From: Xaviernesmea oryzae
GTDB taxonomy: Bacteria; Pseudomonadota; Alphaproteobacteria; Rhizobiales; Rhizobiaceae
Length of the DNA: 64,000 nt
Reading direction: 5' to 3'
NCBI RefSeq assembly: GCF_900109605.1
Contig: NZ_FOAM01000018.1
Location: 1 to 64,000 of the forward strand
The notes beneath the pieces are model-generated. The model was given only the letters and a program-made list of their open reading frames with translations, made no database searches and was not told the origin of the DNA. Shown here piece after piece: positions 53,298-62,467 of the stretch. Within the stretch, counting starts at the first letter, position 1. The number at the start of each line of letters is the position of its first letter. The position numbers were made by a program, and so were the translations under genes.

Positions 53298-54305
53298 TCA
53301 TGGCAGCAATGTCCAATCCAGAAGATCCGCCGCAGCAAAATCGCCCGACGGCACGCACAGCACGCCGGTATGGCGGCGGATCAGACCATCCACCTCGACC
53401 GTGACGTCGAGGCGCACGCCGCTCGCGGTCTTGGCCGTGCTGGCAACAAAGCTCTGCATGGAGGACGGAAATTGCGACGGAGTCGCTGCGTCAGGCTCGC
53501 GCTCGGCTTGTTGTGCCAGAAAAGCCGTTGCGCGGCCTGCATCGCCTTCCATCAGGGCCGCGACAATCGGCAGGGAGGCAATGCCCGGATCGATCGGGCC
53601 GCTTCCGGCACAGGGGCTGAAGAGCGGCGCGATGCGCGCGAAGACCTCGGGCGTGATACCGGGAAGGCTCATCAGCGCAGCAAGGCTTTGGGGCCGCGGC
53701 TGGCTGACGGATGTTGGCGCCGTGACGGCACCCTGCGCGCCGCTGGGCGGTGGCGGCGGTGCAAAGCCCATATGCGCAGCCTTCCGGCCCATGCCGCCAT
53801 TGCCGGTGATCGTCGGGTCGCTCAGGGCGATCGACGACGTCAACAGGCCGGCCTGGCGTTCGCTCAAGCCGGCGCCGAGAAGAACGGCATTCAGCAGCGG
53901 CGGCGCCGCGCGATGCCAATCGATACGGCCATTTTCGGACAGAAAATCCACCGTCAGGGACGCCGCGCCCAGCCTGTAGCGCAACTGGCCGCGCCGCTGC
54001 GCCACGCTGTCGAGCGCCGATATCTCGGCCCGCGCGAGATCGATGGCCGCGCGCGAAGCTTCGTCCGCCACGACCTCGCGCACGAATAGCCGCGCGGCCT
54101 CGCTTGTGGCATGCGCGGAGCGCAAGGCGGCTCCGGCAACGGCCGCCAGCAGCGCCACGGCAACGAGGACCAGCAGCAGGGCAGCGCCTGCTTCGCCTTT
54201 GCGCGATCGACCGGCCCTGAGGAGACTGGAAGCGCGGCTGCGTCTTGCCCCATCGGCGCCAAGCGGGGCCGGGAAGCCATGCGGGGCGAGGCCGGCGCGT
54301 GCCAT
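53298..54305 (-). CDS. gspK: T2SS minor pseudopilin GspK
   Basis: A 335-residue minor pseudopilin. The leader is long (about 39 residues, basic) and ends in EAG before AALLLVLVAVALLAAVAGAAL. The usual Glu at position +5 is absent, as is typical of GspK, which caps the pseudopilus tip. The large globular domain contains LMSLPGITPEVFARIAPLF, a helix-hairpin feature of the family. It follows gspD by 10 bases. Confidence 0.88.
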   Translation of the reverse strand: MARAGLAPHGFPAPLGADGARRSRASSLLRAGRSRKGEAGAALLLVLVAVALLAAVAGAALRSAHATSEAARLFVREVVADEASRAAIDLARAEISALDSVAQRRGQLRYRLGAASLTVDFLSENGRIDWHRAAPPLLNAVLLGAGLSERQAGLLTSSIALSDPTITGNGGMGRKAAHMGFAPPPPPSGAQGAVTAPTSVSQPRPQSLAALMSLPGITPEVFARIAPLFSPCAGSGPIDPGIASLPIVAALMEGDAGRATAFLAQQAEREPDAATPSQFPSSMQSFVASTAKTASGVRLDVTVEVDGLIRRHTGVLCVPSGDFAAADLLDWTLLP

Positions 54306-54315
54306 CGGCTGAACC

Positions 54316-56589
54316 CTAACCGCGCGGACGGCGATAGGCCGAATTCAGTGCATCCAGGCGCGCACGGAATTGCTCGGCGGCGGCCTGTGCATCGAACTGA
54401 TCGTGGATCACCTGCGGCTTGATGAAGATCACCAGCTCGTTGCGCTCGGCGTGATTGTCATGCGTCGAGAGAAGCTCGCCCAGGAAGCCCCAGTTCTGCG
54501 AGCCCGGCAGGCCGGAGCGGCCATTGGTGGTCTTGTTGCTGATCAGGCCGGCGAGCATCACGGTCTGGCCGCTGGGCACGGCGATCTGGCTCTTCACCCG
54601 GCGCTGGGAGATGGTGGGCGTCAGGCCGTCGCGGCCACCGGAATTGTCGACCACATTCGAAATCTCCTGCTGGATATCGAGCGTCACCACCCCATCCGCA
54701 CCGACGCGCGGCGCAACGTTGAGGATGATGCCCGTGTCCTTATAGGTGATGTTGTTGATGACGGGCGCGCTGGTGCTGTCGGTCGATTGCGAGCTCTGCG
54801 TCTTGATGGCCACCTGGTTTCCGACCTGCAGGCTGGCCGTCTGGTTGTCCAACACCACGAGCGACGGCGACGAGAGAATCTTCACGCTGGTCAGGGCATG
54901 CAGCGCGTTCAGCACGATGCGCGGGCTGACGGTGGACCCGAGGATCAGATTGCCGCCGGGCACGACGGCATTGACCAGTGGCGAGCTGGAGGAACTGGTG
55001 AAGCCGCCCGCGCCATTGCCGGTGCCCAGCCCGAGATTTCGGCTCTCCAGATAGGCCTGGACACCATATTGCAACTGGTTGGTCAGCGCCACCTCGGCAA
55101 TGGTCGCCTCAATCGCCACCTGCTCCGGCGCCTGATCGATCTGGCGGATGGTGGCCTCGATGAAGCGATATTGCTCCTTGCTGGAATAGATCAGCAGCGA
55201 ATTGTTGATCGTATCCGCCGTGATCCGCACCGCATCATTGCCTCCGCCCGAGGAGGCGGAGGATGCAGGGCCCATGGCAAGGCTGGCGCCATGGGTGTCG
55301 ATGCCGGCCGCCGCCGGGTCCTGGCCCGCCGAAGCGGTCAGAACGCCGGAGCGCGCATTGCCTTCGCCAGTCTGCACATCCTTGCCCTGCTCGCTGGCGG
55401 AAGAAGGCTGCAGCGCGTCGCGGTCGGAGGTGCCGACTGGCGTGCTGCCGGATCGGCCGGAGAAAATGTCGTTCAACATGCCCGCCACCTTCGCGGCCGG
55501 CGCATAGCGCAGCTTATAGACCTTGACGCCGACTGCGGCCGGATCGAGGCGATCGAGCCGCTGGATCCAACGGCCCGCCGATTTCAGCATCTCGTTGCTG
55601 CGCGCAATCACCAGCACCGCGCTCATGCGGTCCATCGGCTGGAACTGCACCTGACCCTGCGCCCAGCCGCCCTCGCCTGAAGACGCGATCTTCTGCATTT
55701 CACCGACGACGGTTTCCGGCGAGGAGTTGGCCAGCGGAAAAATGCCGACCGATTGCGCGCGCATGATGTCGATATCGATGGCGGCGGCGGCATCGAGCGC
55801 CGCGCGCCGCTCGGCCGTTGTGCCCATCACCAGCACGATGCCGCTCGCCGGATCGGGTCGGATGGCGCCGGCTTTGGTGACGAAATTCTCCATCAGCTTG
55901 GCCAGCGTCGCCACCGAGACATATTTGACCGGGATGACGGTGACGCCATAGCCGCCAGAGGCGCTGCCGACCTCCAGCCGGCTGCCGCCGATTCCATCAG
56001 GCGAAGGGACGACACGATAGACCCCGCCGCTGTTGACGATCGTGGCATCTACGCTCTTCAGCGCGGTTTCCAGCACCGGGATCAGGCTTGCCTTGGAAAC
56101 GGGGCGCGCGGAGGAAATCGACACCGAGCCGGACACGCGGCCATCCACCGTATAATTGGCCTTCAGCACATCGCCCATCACGGCTTTGATGACGGCGGCC
56201 ACATCGGCATTCTCGAAATTCAAGAGATAGCCTTCTCCCGAAGCGGAGATACCCGGCTCGGCGCTGCTGCGCATGCGCGCCTCCGTGCCGGGGTAAAGCT
56301 CCGCGCCGCGCGCGCCAGCACTCCCGCCGCCGCCAAGAACGGTGCCGCTGCGGGTGCGGGCGCCGGTGCGCGCATTCAGGTCGTCGGCGCCGAAGCCGGT
56401 CGGCGCCTTGGCCGAGAGATAGTTGGGGTCAAGCGCGCTGTCGGCGGTGCAGCCGGAAAGGCTGAGGGACAGCAGAGCCGCAAGCACGAGAACCGGAAGC
56501 AGCGCCACCCAGGCAAGACAATGGCTAAACCGTGCAGATGGATCGACCGGCCGGTTGGCGAACAGGCCATGATGCTGGCGCGTGGGCAT
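54316..56589 (-). CDS. gspD: T2SS outer-membrane secretin GspD
   Basis: A 757-residue secretin, probably a lipoprotein: the lipobox LSGC follows VALLPVLVLAALLSLSL. N0-N3 domains begin at YLLNFENADVAAVIKAVMGD and are separated by glycine- and serine-rich stretches (about 430-500). The C-terminal secretin domain has VAIEATIAEVALTNQL, ILSSPSLVVLDNQ and VPSGQTVMLAGLISNKT. Fifteen or so such subunits form the outer-membrane channel. The start is uncertain; 56655 or 56760 are possible. No pilotin gene (gspS) was recognised nearby. Confidence 0.92.
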   Translation of the reverse strand: MPTRQHHGLFANRPVDPSARFSHCLAWVALLPVLVLAALLSLSLSGCTADSALDPNYLSAKAPTGFGADDLNARTGARTRSGTVLGGGGSAGARGAELYPGTEARMRSSAEPGISASGEGYLLNFENADVAAVIKAVMGDVLKANYTVDGRVSGSVSISSARPVSKASLIPVLETALKSVDATIVNSGGVYRVVPSPDGIGGSRLEVGSASGGYGVTVIPVKYVSVATLAKLMENFVTKAGAIRPDPASGIVLVMGTTAERRAALDAAAAIDIDIMRAQSVGIFPLANSSPETVVGEMQKIASSGEGGWAQGQVQFQPMDRMSAVLVIARSNEMLKSAGRWIQRLDRLDPAAVGVKVYKLRYAPAAKVAGMLNDIFSGRSGSTPVGTSDRDALQPSSASEQGKDVQTGEGNARSGVLTASAGQDPAAAGIDTHGASLAMGPASSASSGGGNDAVRITADTINNSLLIYSSKEQYRFIEATIRQIDQAPEQVAIEATIAEVALTNQLQYGVQAYLESRNLGLGTGNGAGGFTSSSSSPLVNAVVPGGNLILGSTVSPRIVLNALHALTSVKILSSPSLVVLDNQTASLQVGNQVAIKTQSSQSTDSTSAPVINNITYKDTGIILNVAPRVGADGVVTLDIQQEISNVVDNSGGRDGLTPTISQRRVKSQIAVPSGQTVMLAGLISNKTTNGRSGLPGSQNWGFLGELLSTHDNHAERNELVIFIKPQVIHDQFDAQAAAEQFRARLDALNSAYRRPRG

Positions 56590-57025
56590 GGCCGAGGCGC
56601 TTCCGGCAGGAGCCCGGACCTGAACTGGCCTGAAACTGGACGGAACCAAACACATTCTCCCAACGCGAAACCTGTCCGCGCGCAGCTCTCGGCAAGACGA
56701 TGATGAAGGGAGCGGGCAATAAGCGAGCACATGCTCGCCTCGCCCTTGTCCGGCCCTCAACGTCCGGACCTCAACAGCCAGACCGCGCGGTGATGGGGAA
56801 ACACACCCTCCCGATGCATCGGCGCGGTGGGTGTCGTCATGGCCATCCGGCTTTCACCGTCTCCACCCCGTCGATAATCTGCGAAATTGACTATGATCTT
56901 GTCAAGATAGCGCTGAAGTCGCCGGCTGCGCGCAAATTGCTACACAACCGCTGTACGCATCGCCATTTGTCCGTGCTCACGCATCGCCGGAGCCGGCATT
57001 GTGGCCCTTGTCGGCTGCGGCGCCC
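56590..57025. other. Gap between gspJ and gspD
   Basis: A 436-bp interval between gspJ and gspD, unusual within a compact cluster. It holds an inverted repeat (TTGAC...GTCAA, 56887-56905) that includes CTTGAC on the minus strand, a rhizobial -35 core. A separate promoter for gspD-K-L-M-C-O is likely, but the -10 box is not clear. Longer versions of gspD would use part of this gap. Confidence 0.4.
56887..56905 (-). promoter_or_regulatory. Inverted repeat with CTTGAC element upstream of gspD
   Basis: TTGAC at 56887-56891 and GTCAA at 56901-56905 form a 5+5 dyad. On the minus strand it reads CTTGACA, a good -35 match. A similar CTTGACAA occurs upstream of gspG at 59360-59367. No matching -10 box could be fixed, so this is tentative. 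Confidence 0.3.
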
Positions 57026-57757
57026 TTATTGCACCTCAGGACCAGCCGGCAGAGTAAGAGAAAGCAGACGCTTGTCATCTTTGCCCTCGCCGAAGCTTAT
57101 CCACAGTTCGATGATCGACGGCAGGTCCGGGCGCGCCTCCCAGCGGGCTCTGCGCTCGCCATTGCGGTCGACAAAGATGAAACGCATGCTGACCGCCTGC
57201 GTGAGAACGGCATGGGGGTGGCCGAGGCTGCGCGGGTCGACAGTAGGACGCACGCGGTCGAATGCCGCAAACCGGCGCAGGAGATTGAGGCGCCCATCGG
57301 CGTCCTCGATGGTCAGCGCAACGGCCATCAGCGATGGCGACTTGCCAGGCTCTGTGAAGAGCCGGGGAAAGATCACCGATGTGGCATCGCCGCGAAACCA
57401 GAGCGGCGCATCCGCCTGTCCCTCTCCCTGTGGTTCTTCGGCTCTCCGCTCCGGCGTCGCCGGCAGCCGCGCCAGGCTCTCCAGCTCAAGGCCGAGGCTC
57501 ACGCGCGCGCGCGTCACCTCATCCAGCCGCTCGCCGCGTGCGATCGTCAGTGACCAGCGCGACAGCGAAGTCGAGACGATGGGCAAAAACAAGGCGACCA
57601 GCAGGGCGGTGATGGCCAGGGCTGCCAAGAGCTCCACCAGCGCGAAGCCGGAGTGCCCAGCGCTACCGGTACGCGCCAAAACCCGGCCAGAACCGTGGCC
57701 GCGCCTTCCCACACCAAGCCTATAGCGCGCGCGCGCTCGCTCGGCCGCAGGCGCCAC
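57026..57757 (-). CDS. gspJ: T2SS minor pseudopilin GspJ
   Basis: A 243-residue pseudopilin. The prepilin site is SG^FALVELLAALAITALLVALFLP with Glu at +5, after a 36-residue leader. The globular part contains WFRGDATSVIFPRLF and MRFIFVDRNGERRARWEARP, like other GspJ. It begins 2 bases after the gspI stop. GspI, J and K form the tip complex of the pseudopilus. Confidence 0.87.
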   Translation of the reverse strand: MAPAAERARARYRLGVGRRGHGSGRVLARTGSAGHSGFALVELLAALAITALLVALFLPIVSTSLSRWSLTIARGERLDEVTRARVSLGLELESLARLPATPERRAEEPQGEGQADAPLWFRGDATSVIFPRLFTEPGKSPSLMAVALTIEDADGRLNLLRRFAAFDRVRPTVDPRSLGHPHAVLTQAVSMRFIFVDRNGERRARWEARPDLPSIIELWISFGEGKDDKRLLSLTLPAGPEVQ

Positions 57758-57759
57758 TC

Positions 57760-58383
57760 CTATTCCGCCTTTGCCAAAAGGCTCGCCAATTGCAGATGGC
57801 GACCGGAGGGAGACTGCACGTCGAGATCGATCTTGTAGAGCGTGATCGGGTTCATGGCTTGCGCCGGCGTGCCGCTTGGCGCACGGCCAAGACGATCGCC
57901 GCCCGAGCCCGCCTCATCTGCTCCTGCCTCACCGATCGGCAGGGCGCGAACCGACGCCGTCCAGCGATAGGCGCCGTCGATGCCATCGAAATCAGGTGTC
58001 TGGCCGATGGTCGGCTGCAGCCGCAGCCGATCCATGATCGAGCCGGCAGCGAGCGTGATCGTGACGCTGTCCTCGGCCTGGGCCGCGCTGCGCGCTGTCA
58101 ACGAAAAGGCCTGGATCAACACGGCACCTGCCACCGCCGCGACCCCAAGGGCGGCAAGACATTCGAACAGCGCGAAGCCCGCCTCATCGCCACGCCTGAA
58201 CCGGCGAGATGGGGCCTGGAGGGGAGCGCGACGTGACGTGATGGCTAGATGAACAGATGGGCGAAAGCGGCGAACAAGCAAGAGCGCATCCGTTGCCGGC
58301 AGAACACGGGATGTGCGCTTGAAAGCCCACAGACGTCCGGCGGGCGGCGGCTCGGGACCGTCAGGATTTCTGAATCGAGACAT
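57760..58383 (-). CDS. gspI: T2SS minor pseudopilin GspI
   Basis: A 207-residue frame with a prepilin site EAG^FALFECLAALGVAAVAGAV (Glu at +5) around residue 68. The leader would be unusually long, so translation may start at a downstream non-ATG codon; the ATG at 58383 overlaps the gspH end by 23 bases. The mature part is short, as for GspI, with SIMDRLRLQP and YRWTASV. Its place between gspH and gspJ supports the call. Confidence 0.8.
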   Translation of the reverse strand: MSRFRNPDGPEPPPAGRLWAFKRTSRVLPATDALLLVRRFRPSVHLAITSRRAPLQAPSRRFRRGDEAGFALFECLAALGVAAVAGAVLIQAFSLTARSAAQAEDSVTITLAAGSIMDRLRLQPTIGQTPDFDGIDGAYRWTASVRALPIGEAGADEAGSGGDRLGRAPSGTPAQAMNPITLYKIDLDVQSPSGRHLQLASLLAKAE

Positions 58384-58819
58384 GGCCGCTATACCAATCG
58401 ACGCGGATCTTCAGGCGCCGCTCGCCCTGCGCCAGTTGCATCACAGCACCGCAGCTGCTGCCAGACGGCGAAAAGGTGATCGCCACACCGGATCCGGCCG
58501 CGCGGCAGCTCTCGGCCGCGATGAGATCGAGCGCCACGCCGGGCGGCATGGAAATCCGTCTTGCGCCGGCGCTGACGATCCCGCCGACGGGATCGACGAT
58601 GGCTGCCGCTTCGCCATTGGTGGCAATGGCTACGCTGCGGGCCTGGACCAGAAGCGCGGCGATGTCGGCGGCCAGCGGCCCCAGCCGCATCGGCGAGGTC
58701 ACGATGGTGAGCGCCGGCGTGACGATCATGGTGCCGAGCGCGACCACCGCGAGCGCGGCAAGCGTCTCCACCAGCGTCATCCCTGCCTCAGTTCTCCCAG
58801 CTCTTGATGTCAGCCGCAT
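58361..58819 (-). CDS. gspH: T2SS minor pseudopilin GspH
   Basis: A 152-residue pseudopilin. ATG 58819 is supported by GGGAGG eight bases upstream and overlaps the gspG end by 32 bases. The prepilin site is EAG^MTLVETLAALAVVALGTMI with Glu at +5 after a 13-residue leader. The C-terminal domain has ALLVQARSVAIATNGEAAAIV, typical of GspH/FimT proteins. Minor component near the pseudopilus tip. Confidence 0.85.
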   Translation of the reverse strand: MRLTSRAGRTEAGMTLVETLAALAVVALGTMIVTPALTIVTSPMRLGPLAADIAALLVQARSVAIATNGEAAAIVDPVGGIVSAGARRISMPPGVALDLIAAESCRAAGSGVAITFSPSGSSCGAVMQLAQGERRLKIRVDWYSGHVSIQKS

Positions 58820-59249
58820 CGCCCGTGCCTCCCTCGGCGCCATCGGCCCCAAGCGACAAGATCTCATAAGGTCGGCCCTGTCCCGGTGAGCGATAGATGT
58901 AATCGTGGTTCCAGGGATCCTTGGGCACATCATTGCCACGCAGATAGGGTCCGTTCCAGCCCTTGGCATTGGCCGGCCTGACATAGACCGCCGCGAGCCC
59001 TTCGGCCGTGGTCGGATAGCGGCTCATATCGAGATAGAACATGTCGAGCCCGCTGGCGAAATTCTGCAGCTGGATGCGCGCCGTCTTCACCCGGGCATCG
59101 GAGAGCTGATTGAACACCTTCGGTGCCACCAGGCTTACAAGCAGGCCGATGATGACGAGTACGACCAGCATCTCGATCAGCGTGAAGCCGGCTTCTCTGC
59201 TACGACCCAGGCGCGCTGTGCGGCGCACCCTTTTCTCCTGCCTCATCAT
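58788..59249 (-). CDS. gspG: T2SS major pseudopilin GspG
   Basis: A 153-residue major pseudopilin with the highly conserved EAG^FTLIEMLVVLVIIGLLVSLVAPKV signal (Glu at +5). The GspG body follows: LDMFYLDMSRYPTTAEGL, NGPYLRGNDVPKDPW and the Ca-site region YEILSLGADGAEGGTG. ATG 59249 follows CAGGCGG; 59246 is also possible. It polymerises into the pseudopilus piston. A 187-bp gap separates it from gspF, so it may start its own transcript. Confidence 0.93.
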   Translation of the reverse strand: MMRQEKRVRRTARLGRSREAGFTLIEMLVVLVIIGLLVSLVAPKVFNQLSDARVKTARIQLQNFASGLDMFYLDMSRYPTTAEGLAAVYVRPANAKGWNGPYLRGNDVPKDPWNHDYIYRSPGQGRPYEILSLGADGAEGGTGDAADIKSWEN

Positions 59250-59436
59250 CCGCCTGTCCACCCATGCGATATTCTGTCTCGGCGTGCCCAGGCTACGCAA
59301 GGTCGCAACGCCGTGTCCGCCTGCTCGTGTCCGCAGGACAGAGCAAGATCATCCTAATATTGTCAAGTTAAATGCCGGTCATACTGGCTCTTGCGGCCGT
59401 CGATCCCGAGCTTTCAGGCGGGTGTTCGACCTGCCA
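59250..59436. other. Gap between gspF and gspG with a CTTGAC promoter element
   Basis: 187 bp with no gene. On the minus strand CTTGACAA at 59360-59367 lies ~110 bases before the gspG start and resembles the element before gspD. A -10 box is unclear. Confidence 0.3.
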
Positions 59437-60636
59437 TCAGGCAACCATCTGGTTGACGTTGATCAGCGCCGTCATGATCGTTACCATCAGTCCGCCGATC
59501 AGCCCGGCAATCGTCAGGATGGCCACGGGGCCGATGATGGCGGTGACGCGATCGAGCCTCTGTTCGAGCTTTCGTTCATAAAGCTGACCGGCCTGAGCGG
59601 CAATCGGCTCCAGCTCACCCGATTCCTCGCCGATGCGCAGCATACGCCGGGCAATGGCGGGCAGGAAATTTTCCTGCTCCAGCGCATCGGCAAGGCTGGT
59701 GCCGCGACGAACGGCATCGCCGATGCGCTCCAGCCGAGGCCGGGCCCGTTCGCCCGCCACCTCGCCCAGCACCTTGAGCGCGCGCGGAACGGTCACGCCC
59801 TGGCCGATCAGCGTCGCAAGCGTCAGGCAGAAGAGCGCCGTCAGCCGCAGCTCCAGAATTCCCGCGACAACGGGCAAGCGCGCGAACAGCCCGAGGAGCG
59901 GGCGCTTCAAGGCATCCACACGCATCACCGCGAAAATCGCAAGAGCAAGGGCGACCGCGCCGATCTTCAAGGCGTCGATATGCGCGTTCAGCGCGTCCGA
60001 CAGGGTAATGGCTGTGGAAATCGCCCAATCCGGTTTGCTGCCGGAATCGCGGATGATGCCGGTGAATTGCGGGATGACGAACGTGAGGAAAAAGATCAGC
60101 ACGCCGATGGCAGTGACGAAGAGAAACGCCGGATAGCGCAGGGCCGCGCCGAGCTTTTCGGCCAGCGCCTGACCGCGCAGCCGCTGCGTGGCCGCCGCGT
60201 CGACCGCGCGGTCCAGCCGGCCGGTGGAATCCGCCACGCGCAGAAGCGCTACGACATCCGGCGGAAAGGCGGCGGGATGGGCGGCAAAGGCATCGGCCAG
60301 GGCCAGACCGGAGAGAATGTCGGATCGCACGGCGCGGATAATCCCTGCAAGCCCACCCTTGCGCCCTTCTCCCAGCAGCGCCAGTGCCTCGTCGATCCTT
60401 TGCCCGCCGCGCAGCAGCATGGCCAGCTCGGTCAGAAACGTGGTGACCTGCGCAGCATCGATCGTCAGGGTGAACAGCGCGCGCCAGGAGCCCGCCGTCT
60501 TCTGCTCACGCGCTTCGGTGAGGATGCCGCCGGCGCCCGCCAGCGCATCCGCAAGTGCTGCCTCGTCGGCGGCCTCGGCCTCTCCGGCGATCTCGCGCCC
60601 ATCGAGCGTCAGCGCTTTGTAATGAAACCGCGCCAT
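59437..60636 (-). CDS. gspF: T2SS inner-membrane platform protein GspF
   Basis: A 399-residue GspF. It opens with FHYKALTLDGREIAGEAEA, and two homologous GspF domains follow, each with GxxLxxAL-type motifs (GGQRIDEALALLGEGRKGGLAGII and GVTVPRALKVLGEVAGERARPRL). Three membrane helices include FLFVTAIGVLIFFLTFVIPQF. Central platform protein that engages GspE. Starts 6 bases after gspE. Confidence 0.92.
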   Translation of the reverse strand: MARFHYKALTLDGREIAGEAEAADEAALADALAGAGGILTEAREQKTAGSWRALFTLTIDAAQVTTFLTELAMLLRGGQRIDEALALLGEGRKGGLAGIIRAVRSDILSGLALADAFAAHPAAFPPDVVALLRVADSTGRLDRAVDAAATQRLRGQALAEKLGAALRYPAFLFVTAIGVLIFFLTFVIPQFTGIIRDSGSKPDWAISTAITLSDALNAHIDALKIGAVALALAIFAVMRVDALKRPLLGLFARLPVVAGILELRLTALFCLTLATLIGQGVTVPRALKVLGEVAGERARPRLERIGDAVRRGTSLADALEQENFLPAIARRMLRIGEESGELEPIAAQAGQLYERKLEQRLDRVTAIIGPVAILTIAGLIGGLMVTIMTALINVNQMVA

Positions 60637-60642
60637 GTCGGC

Positions 60643-62319
60643 CTAACGCAGGGTTGCCACGCGGAAGACCTCATCCACCGAGGTCATGCCGCCGAGCGCC
60701 TTGGCGATGCCGTCCGCCATCATCGTATCCATGCCCGCACGCCGGGCCTCGGCCTCCAGCTCGCTGTCCGATTGCCCCTTGATGATCATCCGCCGCAGCG
60801 TTTCGCCGACCTCGATTACCTCGAAGATCGCCTGGCGCCCGCGATAGCCGATGCCGCCGCAGCGCTCGCAGCCGGCAGGCTCGTAAAGCTGCATGCCCGG
60901 CGCAAGGCCGACCGCGGCCAGGCGCTGGTCTTTCTCGATGGCTTCGGCCGTTAGCAGGCGCGGCCGCCGGCAATCCGGGCAGAGCACGCGCACCAGCCGC
61001 TGGGCGACGATGGCGCCGAGCGAGGTGGCGACGAGATAGGGCTCGATGCCCATGTCCGACAAGCGGGTGATGGCGGAGGCGGCCGAATTGGTGTGCAGCG
61101 TCGACAGCACGAGATGGCCGGTGAGCGAAGCCTGGATGCAGATCCGCGCGGTTTCCTGATCGCGCATTTCGCCGACCATGATGACGTCAGGATCCTGGCG
61201 CAGGAAGGCGCGCAGCGCGCTGGCGAATGTCAGGCCGACGGCCGGGCGCACCTGGCTCTGGCTGATGCCGGCGATCTCATATTCCACCGGATCCTCGATC
61301 GTCAGGATCTTGCGGCTGGAATCATTCAGCACCGACAGCGCGGAGGCGAGCGTCGTGGTCTTGCCGCTGCCGGTCGGTCCGGTGACGACGATCAGACCAT
61401 AGGGCGCGGCCAGCTGGCGGCGCATCACGCCCTCGTCGCGCGGCGAAAAGCCGAGATCGGAAAATTCGGTGAATTTGCCGCCGCGTTCCAGCAAACGCAG
61501 GATCGCCGCCTCGCCCTGGGTGGTCGGCATGGTGGCGACGCGCACGTCGAGCTCGCGACCGCCACGCAGCTTCACCTGGGCGCGCCCATCCTGCGGCACG
61601 CGCCGCTCGGCAATGTTCAGGCCCGACATGATCTTGATGCGCGAGGTCAGCGCCCGCAGCGAAATGCCCGGCGGAGCGGCCATGGCCCGCAACACGCCGT
61701 CGATGCGCAGCCGCAGCTGAAAGCCGCTGCGTGTCGGCTCAACGTGGATATCGGTCGCCCGCAGGGAAGCGGCGCGCTCGAACAGCTCGTCCAGCGCCTG
61801 GATCACGGGCGCGCCGCTGGCAAGATCGCGCAGCTGGTCGACATCGTCGCCATCGGCCATCGCGTCGGCTGGCGCGGCGCCCTCCTGTTCGCCCGCGCCC
61901 TCGCCCAGCGCACGGCGCATGGCAATATCGATATCCTCATAGGAGGCGACTTCATGCAGCGCGGGCTGCCCCAGCGTCAGCGCCACCGCCTCCAACCCAT
62001 CGGTGTCGAAGGGGTCGGCAAGGGCGAGGACGAGCGCGCCATCGGCGCGGCGATAGGGAAAGATCGCCGCCTCGCTGAGAAAAATCTGGGAAAAGGGCGC
62101 GACCAGGGGCTCGCCGGCCAGGAGATCGCCAAGGCCTGCGCGTTTCAGCCCGGCGGTCTCGGCTACCAGATCGGCAAAGGCGGCCGGCTCCATCTGCGCG
62201 CGCGCCATCAGCTGGCGCAGCGCATCAGGCGCAGCGTCTGCCCCTGCCTCACGGATACGGCCCGCGGCGCGCAAACGCCGCAGGAGCTCCGTCCGTCCCG
62301 CCTCCCTCGGATCCTGCAC
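60643..62319 (-). CDS. gspE: T2SS ATPase GspE
   Basis: A 558-residue secretion ATPase. GTG 62319 is preferred because GGCGGAG lies just upstream and the 64 codons back to ATG 62511 do not look like GspE and overlap the LysR gene end. N1E-type N-terminal domain, then Walker A GPTGSGKTTT, Asp box (RVATMPTTQGEAAILRLL), Walker B DPDVIMVGEMRD, His box LSTLHTNSA and a C-terminal zinc motif (CPDC...CERC). It drives pseudopilus assembly. First gene of the cluster. Confidence 0.9.
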   Translation of the reverse strand: MQDPREAGRTELLRRLRAAGRIREAGADAAPDALRQLMARAQMEPAAFADLVAETAGLKRAGLGDLLAGEPLVAPFSQIFLSEAAIFPYRRADGALVLALADPFDTDGLEAVALTLGQPALHEVASYEDIDIAMRRALGEGAGEQEGAAPADAMADGDDVDQLRDLASGAPVIQALDELFERAASLRATDIHVEPTRSGFQLRLRIDGVLRAMAAPPGISLRALTSRIKIMSGLNIAERRVPQDGRAQVKLRGGRELDVRVATMPTTQGEAAILRLLERGGKFTEFSDLGFSPRDEGVMRRQLAAPYGLIVVTGPTGSGKTTTLASALSVLNDSSRKILTIEDPVEYEIAGISQSQVRPAVGLTFASALRAFLRQDPDVIMVGEMRDQETARICIQASLTGHLVLSTLHTNSAASAITRLSDMGIEPYLVATSLGAIVAQRLVRVLCPDCRRPRLLTAEAIEKDQRLAAVGLAPGMQLYEPAGCERCGGIGYRGRQAIFEVIEVGETLRRMIIKGQSDSELEAEARRAGMDTMMADGIAKALGGMTSVDEVFRVATLR

Positions 62320-62467
62320 CCCGGCTCCGCCTTTCCGCTTTTGCCATCGAACCTTCGCCCGCCGTTTGTGACGAGCCGGAAACCCTGCGTCAACGGAATT
62401 TAGCGACCGGGCATATGGCCGTTGCTTCCTGCGCCTTCCTCCCTGCCCCGCGAGAAGGGCAGTAACG

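Noticed and set aside
59110-60954. 614-codon plus-strand frame opposite gspF/gspG
   Set aside because: Spans two well-supported T2SS genes and their gap; composition is that of an antisense phase.
61093-62403. 436-codon plus-strand frame opposite gspE
   Set aside because: Antisense to intact Walker and zinc motifs of GspE.
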